DNA of 64,000 nt from Enterobacter sp. C2 (GTDB lineage Bacteria > Pseudomonadota > Gammaproteobacteria > Enterobacterales > Enterobacteriaceae). This document shows positions 38,262 through 47,977 of this stretch, piece by piece (positions within the stretch are counted from its first letter, which is position 1; every line of letters starts with the position of its first letter). The translations under genes and the position numbers were made by a program. Below the pieces are notes generated by a model. It made no database searches. It was not told the DNA's origin and saw only the letters and a program-made list of their open reading frames with translations. The stretch lies in NCBI RefSeq assembly GCF_019880405.1, contig NZ_CP082269.1, forward strand, positions 992,001 through 1,056,000, read 5' to 3'.

Positions 38262-39032
38262 TCATCCGCGCAAAATTTTATCCATCGCTCGGCCCGGCAG
38301 CAGACGCTTCAACCAGCAGACCGCATGGGTAACCAGCGTCACCGGATAGCGCAGCTTTGGACGCTTGCTCTCAAAAGCATGGCGCACTTTTGCCACCACC
38401 GCCTCCGGGCCGAGGGTAAACCGTGCGGCAATGCCAGGATTTTCTACCGGGTTATCCTGTTGGGTTTGGTTGACGTTTTTAGTAAAGCGCGTGCGGATGG
38501 GACCCGGTTCGATCAGGCTCACCTGAATGCCGCTGTGGCGCAGCTCCATGCGCAGAGCATCCGACCACGCCTCAAGGGCATATTTACTCGCCGCATAGGC
38601 TCCGCGGCCCGCCGTTGAGATCAGCCCCATCACCGAGGAGGTCATGACGATTCGCCCCTCGCCGTGGGGGATCATCGCCGGCAGCAGGCGGACGGTCAGC
38701 TGATGCGCGCCAAAGAAGTTGGCGGAGAACTGCTGCTCCATCTGTTGGCGGCTGATGGTGGCCAGCGGGCCGTAGACCCCGTAGCCCGCGTTGTTAAAGA
38801 TGCCGTAGAGGCGGTTGTCGGTCCGCGCGATAATCTCATCGGCGGCGCGATCGACGCTCTCCGGGGAGTCGAGATCCAGCAGGATGCCGGTAAAGCCCAT
38901 CCCGTTCATGCGTGAGACGTCATCAGGCTTGCGGCAGGCGGCGAGGACATGAAAACCCTGGCGCTTTAGCTCTACCGCTGCTTCCAGACCGATTCCGCTG
39001 GAACATCCTGTTATTAAGACCGATTTTTGCAT
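38262..39032 (-). CDS. ybbO: YbbO, short-chain dehydrogenase/reductase
   Basis: A 256-residue classical SDR. It has the cofactor loop LITGCSSGIG, the NNAGYG motif, a catalytic Ser in SSVMG and the YAASK active site (Tyr/Lys). E. coli YbbO reduces aliphatic aldehydes with NADP(H). Gene order cnoX-ybbO-tesA is as in E. coli, all on the reverse strand. Confidence 0.93.
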   Translation of the reverse strand: MQKSVLITGCSSGIGLEAAVELKRQGFHVLAACRKPDDVSRMNGMGFTGILLDLDSPESVDRAADEIIARTDNRLYGIFNNAGYGVYGPLATISRQQMEQQFSANFFGAHQLTVRLLPAMIPHGEGRIVMTSSVMGLISTAGRGAYAASKYALEAWSDALRMELRHSGIQVSLIEPGPIRTRFTKNVNQTQQDNPVENPGIAARFTLGPEAVVAKVRHAFESKRPKLRYPVTLVTHAVCWLKRLLPGRAMDKILRG

Positions 39033-39060
39033 AACTTTACCCGTAGGCGTCCCCGATTAT

Positions 39061-39684
39061 TTATGAGTCATGGTTAACTAAAGGTGCGAGGCGCGTGGCC
39101 ATCCAGTCGGCGATAAACGGCTGGGCATCCAGATTAGGGTGAATGCCATCGTCCTGCATCCACTGTGGCTTGAGGTAGACCTCTTCCATAAAGAAGGGGA
39201 GCAGCGGCACGTTAAACTCTTTCGCCAGCGCAGGGTAGATGGCACTAAAGGTCTCGGTATAGCGACGGCCAAAGTTGGGCGGCAGGCGGATCTGCATCAG
39301 CAGCGGCTGCGCGTTGGCGTCCTTAATGGTCTGTAATATTTTACGCAGGGTCTGCTCAGTCTGCTGGGGTGCAAAGCCCCGCAGGCCGTCGTTACCCCCG
39401 AGCTCCACCAGCACCCAGCGCGGCTGATGCTGCTTCAGCAGCGCGGGCAGGCGAGAAAGCCCCTGCTGCGAAGTATCGCCGCTTATACTGGCATTAACCA
39501 CCGACGGCGTCTGCTGCCACTTAGCGTTAAGCAGCGCAGGCCAGGCCGAATTGGCCGCCATGCGGTACCCGGCGCTCAGGCTGTCACCGAGAACCAACAG
39601 CGTGTCAGCGGCTGCGGCACGGAAGGTAAACAGAAGCATAAACAGGAAGGGCAAATGCCAGCGGAAAACATTGTTGAAGTTCAT
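39061..39684 (-). CDS. tesA: TesA, acyl-CoA thioesterase I / lysophospholipase L1
   Basis: A periplasmic SGNH-family hydrolase of 207 residues before processing. Signal peptide MNFNNVFRWHLPFLFMLL... ends at RAAA-ADTLL. The catalytic blocks GDSLSAGY (Ser), GGNDGLRG (Asn) and DDGIHPN (Asp/His) are all present. It hydrolyses thioesters, esters and some peptides. The first 30 bp of its coding sequence overlap the divergent ybbA start, as in E. coli. Confidence 0.95.
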   Translation of the reverse strand: MNFNNVFRWHLPFLFMLLFTFRAAAADTLLVLGDSLSAGYRMAANSAWPALLNAKWQQTPSVVNASISGDTSQQGLSRLPALLKQHQPRWVLVELGGNDGLRGFAPQQTEQTLRKILQTIKDANAQPLLMQIRLPPNFGRRYTETFSAIYPALAKEFNVPLLPFFMEEVYLKPQWMQDDGIHPNLDAQPFIADWMATRLAPLVNHDS

Positions 39685-40341
39685 TATCTTAAGAAGTCCG
39701 TCGGTCAGGGGGAACATGAGCTTTCCATCCTCACCGGAGTTGAGCTGGTTGTCAAACCGGCGCAGACGATTGCCCTGATCGGCGAGTCGGGTTCCGGCAA
39801 GTCCACCCTGCTGGCGATCCTCGCCGGACTGGACGACGGCAGCAGCGGCGAGGTCAACCTGCTGGGCCAGCCTCTGCACAACATGGATGAAGAGGCGCGG
39901 GCGGCGCTGCGGGCGCAAAACGTCGGCTTTGTATTCCAGTCCTTTATGCTGATCCCCACTCTAAACGCGCTGGAGAACGTTGAGCTACCGGCGCTGCTGC
40001 GCGGTGAGAACGGTCGCCAGAGCCGGGAGAATGCTAAAACGTTGCTGACCGATCTTGGTCTTGGCAAGCGGCTGGATCATCTTCCCGCCCAGCTCTCCGG
40101 CGGCGAGCAGCAGCGCGTGGCGTTGGCCCGCGCCTTCAACGGTCGCCCCGGCGTGCTGTTTGCCGATGAGCCCACCGGCAACCTCGATCGACAGACCGGA
40201 GATAAGATCGCCGATCTGCTCTTCTCGATGAACCAGCAGTATGGCACCACGCTGATTCTGGTCACGCACGATCCGCAGCTGGCGGCCCGCTGCGATCGTC
40301 GCCTGCGGCTGGTCAACGGCGAACTGCGGGAGGAGGCATGA
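39655..40341 (+). CDS. ybbA: YbbA, ABC transporter ATP-binding protein
   Basis: A 228-residue ATPase of the MacB/LolD type. Walker A is GESGSGKST, the signature LSGGEQQ, Walker B VLFADEPTGNLD and the switch His VTHD. The ATG at 39655 follows AGGAAGGGC and gives the E. coli length; the open frame reaches further upstream but through tesA. It forms an exporter-like complex with YbbP and is genetically close to TesA, suggesting a lipid or thioester-linked role. Start overlaps tesA; end overlaps ybbP (ATGA). Confidence 0.93.
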   Translation: MPAENIVEVHYLKKSVGQGEHELSILTGVELVVKPAQTIALIGESGSGKSTLLAILAGLDDGSSGEVNLLGQPLHNMDEEARAALRAQNVGFVFQSFMLIPTLNALENVELPALLRGENGRQSRENAKTLLTDLGLGKRLDHLPAQLSGGEQQRVALARAFNGRPGVLFADEPTGNLDRQTGDKIADLLFSMNQQYGTTLILVTHDPQLAARCDRRLRLVNGELREEA

Positions 40342-42752
40342 TTGCCCGCTGGTTCTGGCGCGAATGGCGTTCGCCGTCGCTGCTGATTGTCTGGCTGGCC
40401 CTCAGCCTGGCAGTGGCCTGTGTGCTGGCGCTGGGCAACATCAGCGATCGCATGGAGAAGGGCCTGAGTCAGCAGAGCCGCGACTTTATGGCGGGCGATC
40501 GGGCGCTGCGCAGCTCGCGCGAAATTCCCCCGGCGTGGCTGGAGGAGGCGCGCAAGCGAGGCCTGAAGGTGGGAGAGCAGCTTACCTTCGCAACCATGAC
40601 CTTTGCCGGCGATACGCCGCAGTTGGCTAACGTCAAGGCGGTGGACGCTGTTTATCCGATGTATGGCGAGCTGCAAACCAATCCGCCGGGCCTCAAGCCG
40701 CAACAGGGAACGGTGCTGCTTGCCCCGCGCCTGATGGCGCTGCTGGAGCTAAAAACCGGCGACTATATTGACGTGGGCGATGCCCGACTGCGAATTGCGG
40801 GCGAGGTGGTGCAGGAGCCGGACGCCGGGTTTAACCCCTTCCAGATGGCTCCCCGCCTGATGATGAACATTGCCGACGTGGCGGCGACCGACGCGGTCCA
40901 GCCCGGCAGTCGCGTGATGTGGCGCATTAAGTTTGGCGGCACGCCGCAGCAGCTTGAAGATTATGAAAAATGGCTCCTGCCGCAGCTTAAGCCGGAGCAG
41001 CGCTGGTATGGCCTGGAGCAGGACGAGGGTGCGCTGGGGAAATCGCTTGAGCGCTCGCAGCAGTTCCTGCTGCTTTCGGCCCTGCTGACCCTGCTGCTGG
41101 CGATCGCCGCCGTGGCGGTGGCGATGAATCACTACTGCCGTAGCCGCTACGATCTGGTGGCGATCCTGAAAACGCTGGGGGCAGGGCGCGCTCAGCTGCA
41201 AAGGCTGATTGTCGGCCAGTGGCTTCTGGTGCTGGCCCTTGCCACCGTCACCGGGGGAGCTATCGGCCTGCTGTTTGAGCAGGTGCTGATGATCCTTCTC
41301 AAGCCGGTGCTGCCCGCTGCGCTGCCGCCTGCCAGCCTCTGGCCGTGGCTATGGGCGACGGGAGCGATGCTGGTCATCTCCCTGCTGGTGGGGCTACGGC
41401 CCTATCGTCTGCTGCTGGCGACCGCGCCGATCCGCGTCCTGCGTCGTGATGCGGTGGCTAACGTCTGGCCGCTTAAGCTCTATCTGCCGATTGTTGCTGT
41501 CGTGGCGATTGCGCTGCTGGCCTGGCTGATGGGCGGCAGCATGCTGCTATGGGCCGTATTGGCGGGGGCGGTGGTGCTGGCTCTGCTCTGCGGGCTGGTG
41601 GGCTGGATGCTGCTCAACGTCCTCAAGCGGCTGACCCTAAAGTCGCTGGCGCTGCGGCTGGCGGTCAACCGGCTGCTGCGTCAGCCCTGGTCGACCCTGA
41701 GCCAGCTCTCAGCGTTCTCTCTGTCGTTCATGCTGCTGGCGATGCTGCTGGTGCTGCGTGGCGATCTGCTCGATCGCTGGCAGCAGCAGCTTCCTGCCGA
41801 AAGTCCCAACTACTTCCTGATCAATATCGCTCCCGAGCAGGTGACGCCACTGAAGACGTTTCTTGCCGAGCACCAGATCGTTCCGGAGTCGTTCTATCCT
41901 ATTGTGCGGGCGCGCCTGACCCAGATTAACGGCCAGACCACAGAGGGGAATACGGACGAGGCGCTGAACCGGGAGCTGAACCTCACCTGGCAGGCGAATC
42001 AGCCGGACCACAACCCGCTCACCGCAGGCAACTGGCCGCCAAAGGTGGGAGAGGTATCGATGGAGCAGGGGCTGGCGGAGCGGCTTAAGATCCGGCTTGG
42101 CGATAGCGTCACCTTTATGGGCGATACCCAGGATTTCACGGCCAAAGTGACCAGCCTGCGTAAGGTGGACTGGGAGAGCCTGCGACCGAACTTCTTCTTC
42201 ATCTTCCCGCCCGGCGCGCTGGATAACCAGCCCCAGAGCTGGCTGACCAGCTTCCGCTGGGAGAACGGCAACGGCATGCTGACCCAGCTTAACCGGGCGT
42301 TTCCCACGGTGAGCCTGCTGGATATCGGGGCGATCTTAAAGCAGGTCGGCCAGGTGCTGGAGCAGGTGAGCCGGGCGCTGGAGGTGATGGTGGTACTGGT
42401 GACGCTCTGCGGCATTCTGCTGCTGCTGGCTCAGGTGCAGGTTGGCATGCGCCAGCGGCATCAGGAGCTGGTGGTCTACCGTACGCTGGGGGCGGGCAAA
42501 CGTCTACTGCGCACGACGCTGTGGTGCGAGTTTGCGCTGCTGGGCTTCGTCGCCGGGCTGGTAGCGGCCATCGGCGCGGAGACGGCGCTGGCGGTATTGC
42601 AGACGCGGGTGTTTGATTTCCCGTGGGAGCCCGACTGGCGGCTGTGGCTGACGCTACCGCTCTGCGGTGCGCTGCTGCTCTCGATCTGCGGCGGCTGGCT
42701 GGGCACCCGGTTACTGAAAGGGAAAGCGCTGTTCCGCCAGTTTGCCGGGTAA
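40338..42752 (+). CDS. ybbP: YbbP, ABC transporter permease
   Basis: An 804-residue permease of the FtsX/MacB superfamily, the length of E. coli YbbP. It begins with a membrane helix near residues 12-30, has a periplasmic domain, then three membrane segments near 230-350, further helices near 380-460, a second periplasmic domain, and a last FtsX-type block (LVVYRTLGAGKRLLRTTLW) near residues 700-790. The ATG overlaps the ybbA stop by 4 bp, so translation is coupled. Confidence 0.93.
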   Translation: MIARWFWREWRSPSLLIVWLALSLAVACVLALGNISDRMEKGLSQQSRDFMAGDRALRSSREIPPAWLEEARKRGLKVGEQLTFATMTFAGDTPQLANVKAVDAVYPMYGELQTNPPGLKPQQGTVLLAPRLMALLELKTGDYIDVGDARLRIAGEVVQEPDAGFNPFQMAPRLMMNIADVAATDAVQPGSRVMWRIKFGGTPQQLEDYEKWLLPQLKPEQRWYGLEQDEGALGKSLERSQQFLLLSALLTLLLAIAAVAVAMNHYCRSRYDLVAILKTLGAGRAQLQRLIVGQWLLVLALATVTGGAIGLLFEQVLMILLKPVLPAALPPASLWPWLWATGAMLVISLLVGLRPYRLLLATAPIRVLRRDAVANVWPLKLYLPIVAVVAIALLAWLMGGSMLLWAVLAGAVVLALLCGLVGWMLLNVLKRLTLKSLALRLAVNRLLRQPWSTLSQLSAFSLSFMLLAMLLVLRGDLLDRWQQQLPAESPNYFLINIAPEQVTPLKTFLAEHQIVPESFYPIVRARLTQINGQTTEGNTDEALNRELNLTWQANQPDHNPLTAGNWPPKVGEVSMEQGLAERLKIRLGDSVTFMGDTQDFTAKVTSLRKVDWESLRPNFFFIFPPGALDNQPQSWLTSFRWENGNGMLTQLNRAFPTVSLLDIGAILKQVGQVLEQVSRALEVMVVLVTLCGILLLLAQVQVGMRQRHQELVVYRTLGAGKRLLRTTLWCEFALLGFVAGLVAAIGAETALAVLQTRVFDFPWEPDWRLWLTLPLCGALLLSICGGWLGTRLLKGKALFRQFAG

Positions 42753-42933
42753 TGTACTCTTTTATGCGCGCCGTGATTTATTCCGGTGCGCAACTTTATC
42801 CCCCTATAATTATTCATCAACTTGATGTTTTAGCAGCACAAAACCGCAAAAAAGCCACAACACCCCTACGTTAATAAACGATATTATTTGCTTGCTAAAT
42901 AGTTAGCTGTCTATTCATCAAGGAAATAGTCTC

Positions 42934-44076
42934 ATGGCTATAAAAATAAAAGCGCTGGCAATCACGATCGGCGCAGCAGTGGCAGTAACCTCTTTTACTA
43001 CTCAGGCAGAGATTACACTCTTAAAGCAGGACCCGGCAGCAGGTGATGCGCTGAGCCGCCTCAATTTTACCGTGGGCGGCAGCATTCGTCCCCAGTTCAA
43101 CAGCATGACCGGCGATGGCGATAAGGGCTCTTACAAACGTAACGGTTTTGACGGCGGTACGCGTTTCCGTTTCGCGGCTGATTACTACCTGTTTGATGAC
43201 ATCAACTGGACCAACTACTACGAAGTGGGCGTTAATATTCCGGCCGTTTTTGACTGGGATAATCACTATGCCAAAGGGGCAGATGATACCAGCCGCCGAA
43301 TGCTCTATACCGGCTTTAAAAGTAAAACCTGGGGCGTGCTGACCTTTGGCCAGCAGAACAGCGTTTACTACGACGTGATCGGGGCCAAAACTGATATCTG
43401 GGATTACGACATGATTGGCCAGGCACCGGGCAACGGTATCAACGGCGATTATGATGGCTCCTACCGTTCACGCAAGATGCTGAAGTATAAGAAGACCGTG
43501 GGCGATGCGGATATCTACGCCTCTTATCTGTTTAACGACAACTATAACCCGATGAACGGCCTGCGCTATGAGCGCACCGGCGGCGGCGCGCTGGGTCTCG
43601 ACTATCGCCTGACCTCCGAACTCACCTGGGGTACGGCATGGAACTACACGCGGGCAAAAATCTACAATCCGCATAACAGCGACAGCAAAACCTGGGATCA
43701 AAACATCGTCGGTACGGCGCTAAGCTGGTCGCCGGATCGCTGGACCCTCTCCGTGGGTGGCGGCTGGTATCAGAACTTTATGACCACTAAAAAAGTCTCT
43801 ATCGACCACTACTTCGCTGGCGATGCGTGGGGGATTGAGTACTTCGCGGGTTACAAAATCCCGGTGGGCCAGTATGCGCTTAAATCTGTCCAGCCCTACG
43901 TGATGGGCGATCGTATTGAATACCTGAATGGCCGCGACTACCTGCGCACCGATAACGGGGTTGGGGTTACCTTCCAGCTGGATTACGGCTTCCGCGTTGA
44001 TTACGAGCACGTCTTTACCTCTAGCACTGACGATCTGGGTGATATGAACCTGGTGCGTCTGCGTTACGACTTCTAA
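42934..44076 (+). CDS. Gram-negative porin
   Basis: A 380-residue outer-membrane beta-barrel protein. The signal peptide (residues 1-25, ending TTQA) is followed by many amphipathic strands rich in Tyr and Gly and a C-terminal Phe (VRLRYDF), the Bam recognition signal. GTRFRFAADYYLFDDINWTNYYEVG and the loop GQQNSVYYDVIGAK are like general porins, though it is not a close OmpC/OmpF copy. The next genes encode a methionine-type importer, so it may pass a sulfur compound, but that is positional inference only. Confidence 0.82.
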   Translation: MAIKIKALAITIGAAVAVTSFTTQAEITLLKQDPAAGDALSRLNFTVGGSIRPQFNSMTGDGDKGSYKRNGFDGGTRFRFAADYYLFDDINWTNYYEVGVNIPAVFDWDNHYAKGADDTSRRMLYTGFKSKTWGVLTFGQQNSVYYDVIGAKTDIWDYDMIGQAPGNGINGDYDGSYRSRKMLKYKKTVGDADIYASYLFNDNYNPMNGLRYERTGGGALGLDYRLTSELTWGTAWNYTRAKIYNPHNSDSKTWDQNIVGTALSWSPDRWTLSVGGGWYQNFMTTKKVSIDHYFAGDAWGIEYFAGYKIPVGQYALKSVQPYVMGDRIEYLNGRDYLRTDNGVGVTFQLDYGFRVDYEHVFTSSTDDLGDMNLVRLRYDF

Positions 44077-44088
44077 TAAGCGTCTTGT

Positions 44089-44115
44089 CCCCGGCGGCGC
44101 GTGCGTTTGCCGGGG
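44089..44115 (+). terminator. Hairpin after the porin gene
   Basis: CCCCGGC (44089-44095) pairs with GCCGGGG (44109-44115), 13 bp after the stop. A T-run occurs only about 30 bp later (GAAATTTTTTC). Confidence 0.5.
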
Positions 44116-44262
44116 TACTGCTATCTATATGAAATTTTTTCAATTACCGCCGGGCCGGGTTTATGCCATCTTAACGGTCTGCGTTATGCATAAATTGTCA
44201 AAAAAGCGCGCTGCTTAGTCCGGCGCGTCATACAGCAAACACAATACACTTTGGGAGAATCT

Positions 44263-45084
44263 ATGGGACGCCGTCTCAGCTTTCGTGCCAGCGTTGCTGC
44301 ACTGCTTTTGGCCTGTGGTCTACCGTTTGCCCACGCCAGCGATCCGCACACCATCACCTTCGGCGTCGCGCCGGGTCCCTACGGCGATATGGTCAAACAG
44401 GCCATTGCCCCTTCGCTGAAGGAGAAGGGCTATAAGGTCGTGGTGCGCGAGTTTAGCGACTACGTTCAGCCGAACATGGCGCTCTCTAACGGCAGCATCG
44501 ATGCCAACCTGTTCCAGCACTCGCTCTATTTAGACAAGTTCGCTGCCGATAAAGGGCTGAAGCTCACGAAGCTGATTGTCGTTCCCACGGCGGGCATGGG
44601 CCTCTACTCCCACAAGGTTACCAGCGTCGATCAGCTGAAGAAGGGCGATATCGTTACCCTGTCCAACGATCCCACTAACCTGGCGCGCGGCCTGCGTTTC
44701 CTGCAGGCGATGCAGCTGATTACCATCAAAGAGAATATCGATCCGACCAAAGCCTCCGAGCGCGATATTGCCAGCAACCCGAAGGGGCTGGTGTTTAAAC
44801 CGCTGGAAGCGGCGCAACTGCCGCGTACGCTGGATAGCGCCAGCGCCGCGTTGGTAAACGGTAACTTTGCCATTGCCGCTGGCCTGAAGCTCTCTTCCGC
44901 CCTGAAGCAGGAGCAGCTGGACGAGAACCTGAAAAACGTTATCGCGGTGCGCACCGAAGATGCCGATAAACCGTTCGCCAAAGACATTGTGGCTGCGGTG
45001 CAGTCTCCGGCCTACCGGGCGGTGATTGACGATCCGAAGAACATCTTCAACGCCTTCCAGAAACCAGAGTGGATGCATGATTGA
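44263..45084 (+). CDS. MetQ/NlpA-type substrate-binding protein
   Basis: A 273-residue periplasmic binding protein of the NlpA/MetQ family. The ATG at 44263 follows GGGAGA; the upstream TTG is less likely. The N-terminus has either a lipobox-like LLAC (Cys18) or a signal-peptidase I site near AHA-SDP, so lipidation is unsure. Family blocks: QPNMALSNGSIDANLFQHSLYLD, ND-P-TNLARGLRFLQ and AAQLPRTLDSASAALVNGNFA, matching the methionine-binding residues region of MetQ. It overlaps the ATPase gene by 8 bp. Confidence 0.85.
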   Translation: MGRRLSFRASVAALLLACGLPFAHASDPHTITFGVAPGPYGDMVKQAIAPSLKEKGYKVVVREFSDYVQPNMALSNGSIDANLFQHSLYLDKFAADKGLKLTKLIVVPTAGMGLYSHKVTSVDQLKKGDIVTLSNDPTNLARGLRFLQAMQLITIKENIDPTKASERDIASNPKGLVFKPLEAAQLPRTLDSASAALVNGNFAIAAGLKLSSALKQEQLDENLKNVIAVRTEDADKPFAKDIVAAVQSPAYRAVIDDPKNIFNAFQKPEWMHD

Positions 45085-46093
45085 GCTAAATAACGTCTGC
45101 GTTGATTTTCCCGCAGGCAAGGGACCCACGACCCGGGCGGTGGACGATGTCAGCCTGCACATTACGGCAGGGGAGATTTTTGGCATCGTTGGCACCAGCG
45201 GCGCAGGGAAAAGTACCCTGCTGCGCACCCTGAATGCCCTCCAGCGTCCGAGCCAGGGCGAGGTGAAGGTCAACGGCGTGGCAATCTCGGCGCTTGAAGG
45301 CATCACGCTGCGCAAGGCACGACAGCGCATAGGCATGATCTTCCAGCACTTTAATCTAATGCACACCCGCACCGTCGCGCAGAACGTGGCGTTCAGCCTG
45401 AAGGCTGCGGGCTGGGCCAGCGGTGAGATTGCGCCTCGGGTTAAAGAGATCCTGGAGCTGGTGGGCCTTGCCGATAAAGCAGGCCGCTTTCCGGCGCAGC
45501 TGAGCGGTGGGCAGAAGCAGCGGGTGGGTATCGCCCGCGCGATTGCCAATCATCCTGACGTGCTGCTCTGCGACGAGCCGACCTCGGCGCTGGATCTGGA
45601 GACCTCCGCGACGATCCTTGCCCTGCTGAAAGAGATCAACGTCCGGTTAGGGATCACCATCGTACTGATCACCCATGAGATGAACGTGATCAAATCGATC
45701 TGCGACCGGGTGGCAGTGATGTCCGCCGGCAAGGTGGTTGAGCTGGGCGAGGTGTTTGATATCTTCGCCCACCCGCAGCACCCCTTTACCCAGCAACTGG
45801 TCTCACACACCTTGAACCTGACTCTGCCAGAGCGGCTGCAGCGGGATCTGCCGGGGCAGCTGGTGAAAATTCTGTTCATCGGCGATTCAGCCGAGCAGCC
45901 AGTGCTCTCTGAGGTGGCAGTGATGTATGGCGTGGCGGTGAATATTCTGCATGGCAAAATTGAGTATCTCGGCGAGCGGGCGCTGGGGATCCTGGTGGTG
46001 CGCTTAACCGCCGCCGATAACCCGGCTGCGGTCGACGCCGCCGTCGACCATATCCGTCAGCGTACAGCCCAGGTGGAGGTGCTTCGTGGATGA
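45077..46093 (+). CDS. MetN-type ABC importer ATPase
   Basis: A 338-residue ATPase. Walker A GTSGAGKST, signature LSGGQKQR, Walker B LLCDEPTSALD and the H-loop LITHE are present. Residues about 265-338 form the NIL (methionine-sensing) domain seen in MetN, which in E. coli gives trans-inhibition by methionine. The ATG at 45077 lies inside the end of the binding-protein gene, so translation is coupled; the longer frame from 45026 lacks conserved sequence. Confidence 0.9.
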   Translation: MIELNNVCVDFPAGKGPTTRAVDDVSLHITAGEIFGIVGTSGAGKSTLLRTLNALQRPSQGEVKVNGVAISALEGITLRKARQRIGMIFQHFNLMHTRTVAQNVAFSLKAAGWASGEIAPRVKEILELVGLADKAGRFPAQLSGGQKQRVGIARAIANHPDVLLCDEPTSALDLETSATILALLKEINVRLGITIVLITHEMNVIKSICDRVAVMSAGKVVELGEVFDIFAHPQHPFTQQLVSHTLNLTLPERLQRDLPGQLVKILFIGDSAEQPVLSEVAVMYGVAVNILHGKIEYLGERALGILVVRLTAADNPAAVDAAVDHIRQRTAQVEVLRG

Positions 46094-46745
46094 TTTACTG
46101 GCCGATCTGAGCCTGGCCTTTGGCGAAACCTTCCAGATGCTGAGCATCTCAACGGTGCTGGCTATCGTCGGCGGTCTGCCGCTCGGCTTTCTGATTTTCG
46201 TTACCGATCGGCACCTCTTCTGGCAGAACCGCGCGGTGTATCTCATTAGCTCTGTGCTGGTGAACATTATCCGCTCCGTGCCTTTTGTGATCTTGCTGGT
46301 GCTGCTCCTGCCGCTCACGCAGTTCCTGCTTGGCAATACCATCGGGCCGATTGCGGCCTCGGTGCCGCTCTCGGTTGCCGCCATCGCTTTCTATGCCCGG
46401 CTGGTAGACAGCGCGTTGCGCGAAGTGGATAAAGGGATTATCGAGGCAGCCGAAGCTTTTGGTGCCAGCCCGCTGCGTATCATCTGCACCGTGCTGCTGC
46501 CGGAGGCCAGCGCGGGCCTGCTGCGCGGTCTGACTATCACCCTGGTAAGCCTGATCGGCTACTCGGCGATGGCGGGGATCGTCGGCGGCGGCGGGGTAGG
46601 GGATCTGGCGATCCGCTACGGCTACTACCGCTATGAGACGCAGGTGATGGTGGTCACCGTCGTGGCGCTGATCATTCTGGTGCAGGTTGTCCAGGTGTTG
46701 GGGGACTGGCTGGCGAAGCGTGCCGACAAGCGAGGCCACCGCTGA
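46086..46745 (+). CDS. MetI-type ABC importer permease
   Basis: A 219-residue permease with five membrane helices and the EAA loop IIEAAEAFGASPLRIICTVLLPEA. It starts with GTG at 46086 inside the end of the ATPase gene. Together the three genes form a MetNIQ-type importer, separate from the core metNIQ locus of enterobacteria. The substrate is probably methionine or a related sulfur compound; no MetJ box is visible in the 186 bp before the first gene. Its stop abuts the convergent mnmH stop. Confidence 0.9.
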   Translation: MDDLLADLSLAFGETFQMLSISTVLAIVGGLPLGFLIFVTDRHLFWQNRAVYLISSVLVNIIRSVPFVILLVLLLPLTQFLLGNTIGPIAASVPLSVAAIAFYARLVDSALREVDKGIIEAAEAFGASPLRIICTVLLPEASAGLLRGLTITLVSLIGYSAMAGIVGGGGVGDLAIRYGYYRYETQVMVVTVVALIILVQVVQVLGDWLAKRADKRGHR

Positions 46746-47819
46746 CTAACCGTTTTGCAACCAGCCGTTGACCTCCTGCCACGAGCCGCGAAAGACAATC
46801 TTCGCGGCTCTCTTTTCTAACTGATAGCGGTACATGGGATCGTAATACTCCTTCAGTAACGGCACCAGCCAGGCATCATGGCCGCAGGTATCGCCGCGCT
46901 GCTGCTGGATCGCCAGAGCGGTATCAAGATGCGCGCTGAGTTCGGCAAAACGCTGCAATCCCAGACGGCGACGAATGGCGAACAGTCCGTGGTGCAGGTA
47001 TTCCGCATAGGACCGCCAGCCCGCCTCCTCGCCATGCGCTGCGGTAAAATCGCCCTGCATACGCACAAAGTAGTCGTGATGCAGACGCGCCACGCGCAGG
47101 TCAAACGGATCGTCCACCACTGCGATAGGCGACTCCACCATGCGAGCATACAGGCATCCCGGCAAATGGTTGCCGCCGATCGTTCGGCCTTCATCTTCCA
47201 GCACCAGGCGCGCCGCGTCACGTTTAAGCAGTTCTACCGCCAGCGCGTTTTCAAAGCTTGCCTGCGAAAGCTGTGGCTGCAGCGTGCGACCAAATGACGA
47301 TCCACGATGGTGAGCCAGATTTTCCAGATCGATGCCGTCAGGATGCTGGCGCACCAGATCGGTTTTACCGCTGCCGGTGCAGCCGCCGATCAGGATCAGC
47401 GGACGCTGGACGCGTTGCTCCGTCGCTGTTATTGCCGCCTGACGCAGTGCCTTATAGCCGCCGCGAATTAACGGATAGTCAATGCCTGCCTCGCGCAGCC
47501 ACTGTTGTGTGATATGCGAACGTTGGCCACCACGGGCACAACACAGATAGCCGTCGGGATGATGCAGGCAGGCATTACGCCATGATTGAATGCGCTGTTC
47601 ACGCGTGATGCCAGACACCAGTTGATGCCCGAGCTTTAACGCGGCCTCAGGGCCCTGGCGTTTATAGCAGGTACCGACCGCCGCACGCTCTTCGTCGTTC
47701 ATCAACGGGAGATTGATCGCTGACGGCATTGCGCCTTGGGCAAATTCAACCGGGGCACGCACATCCAGCAGGGGGGTATCAGCGGTGAGGATCGCGCAAT
47801 AATCCATGCCTTCGCTCAT
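46746..47819 (-). CDS. mnmH: MnmH (SelU), tRNA 2-selenouridine synthase
   Basis: Replaces sulfur in mnm5s2U34 of tRNA with selenium from selenophosphate, through a geranylated intermediate. The 357-residue protein has an N-terminal rhodanese domain with the reactive Cys in CCARGGQRS (E. coli Cys97) and a P-loop GGCTGSGKT near residue 145 for the geranyl-transfer half. E. coli MnmH has 364 aa. It is on the reverse strand, next to purK as in E. coli. Confidence 0.95.
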   Translation of the reverse strand: MSEGMDYCAILTADTPLLDVRAPVEFAQGAMPSAINLPLMNDEERAAVGTCYKRQGPEAALKLGHQLVSGITREQRIQSWRNACLHHPDGYLCCARGGQRSHITQQWLREAGIDYPLIRGGYKALRQAAITATEQRVQRPLILIGGCTGSGKTDLVRQHPDGIDLENLAHHRGSSFGRTLQPQLSQASFENALAVELLKRDAARLVLEDEGRTIGGNHLPGCLYARMVESPIAVVDDPFDLRVARLHHDYFVRMQGDFTAAHGEEAGWRSYAEYLHHGLFAIRRRLGLQRFAELSAHLDTALAIQQQRGDTCGHDAWLVPLLKEYYDPMYRYQLEKRAAKIVFRGSWQEVNGWLQNG

Positions 47820-47977
47820 GGGACTTCCTTCTGCACATCAAAGAGCAACGTTGTACGTCAGATCGCGCTATTTTACGCGCCCATTTGTGCGGTGGAAGCA
47901 AAAAAATGGTACGAGGAGCGGTACGACCGGGCTGCACTTGCGCTTACCCGGCGTACATGACAAAAATGCGGATTCGC

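Noticed and set aside
44077-44262. A MetJ operator ahead of the MetQ-like gene
   Set aside because: No tandem 8-bp units close to AGACGTCT were found in this gap.
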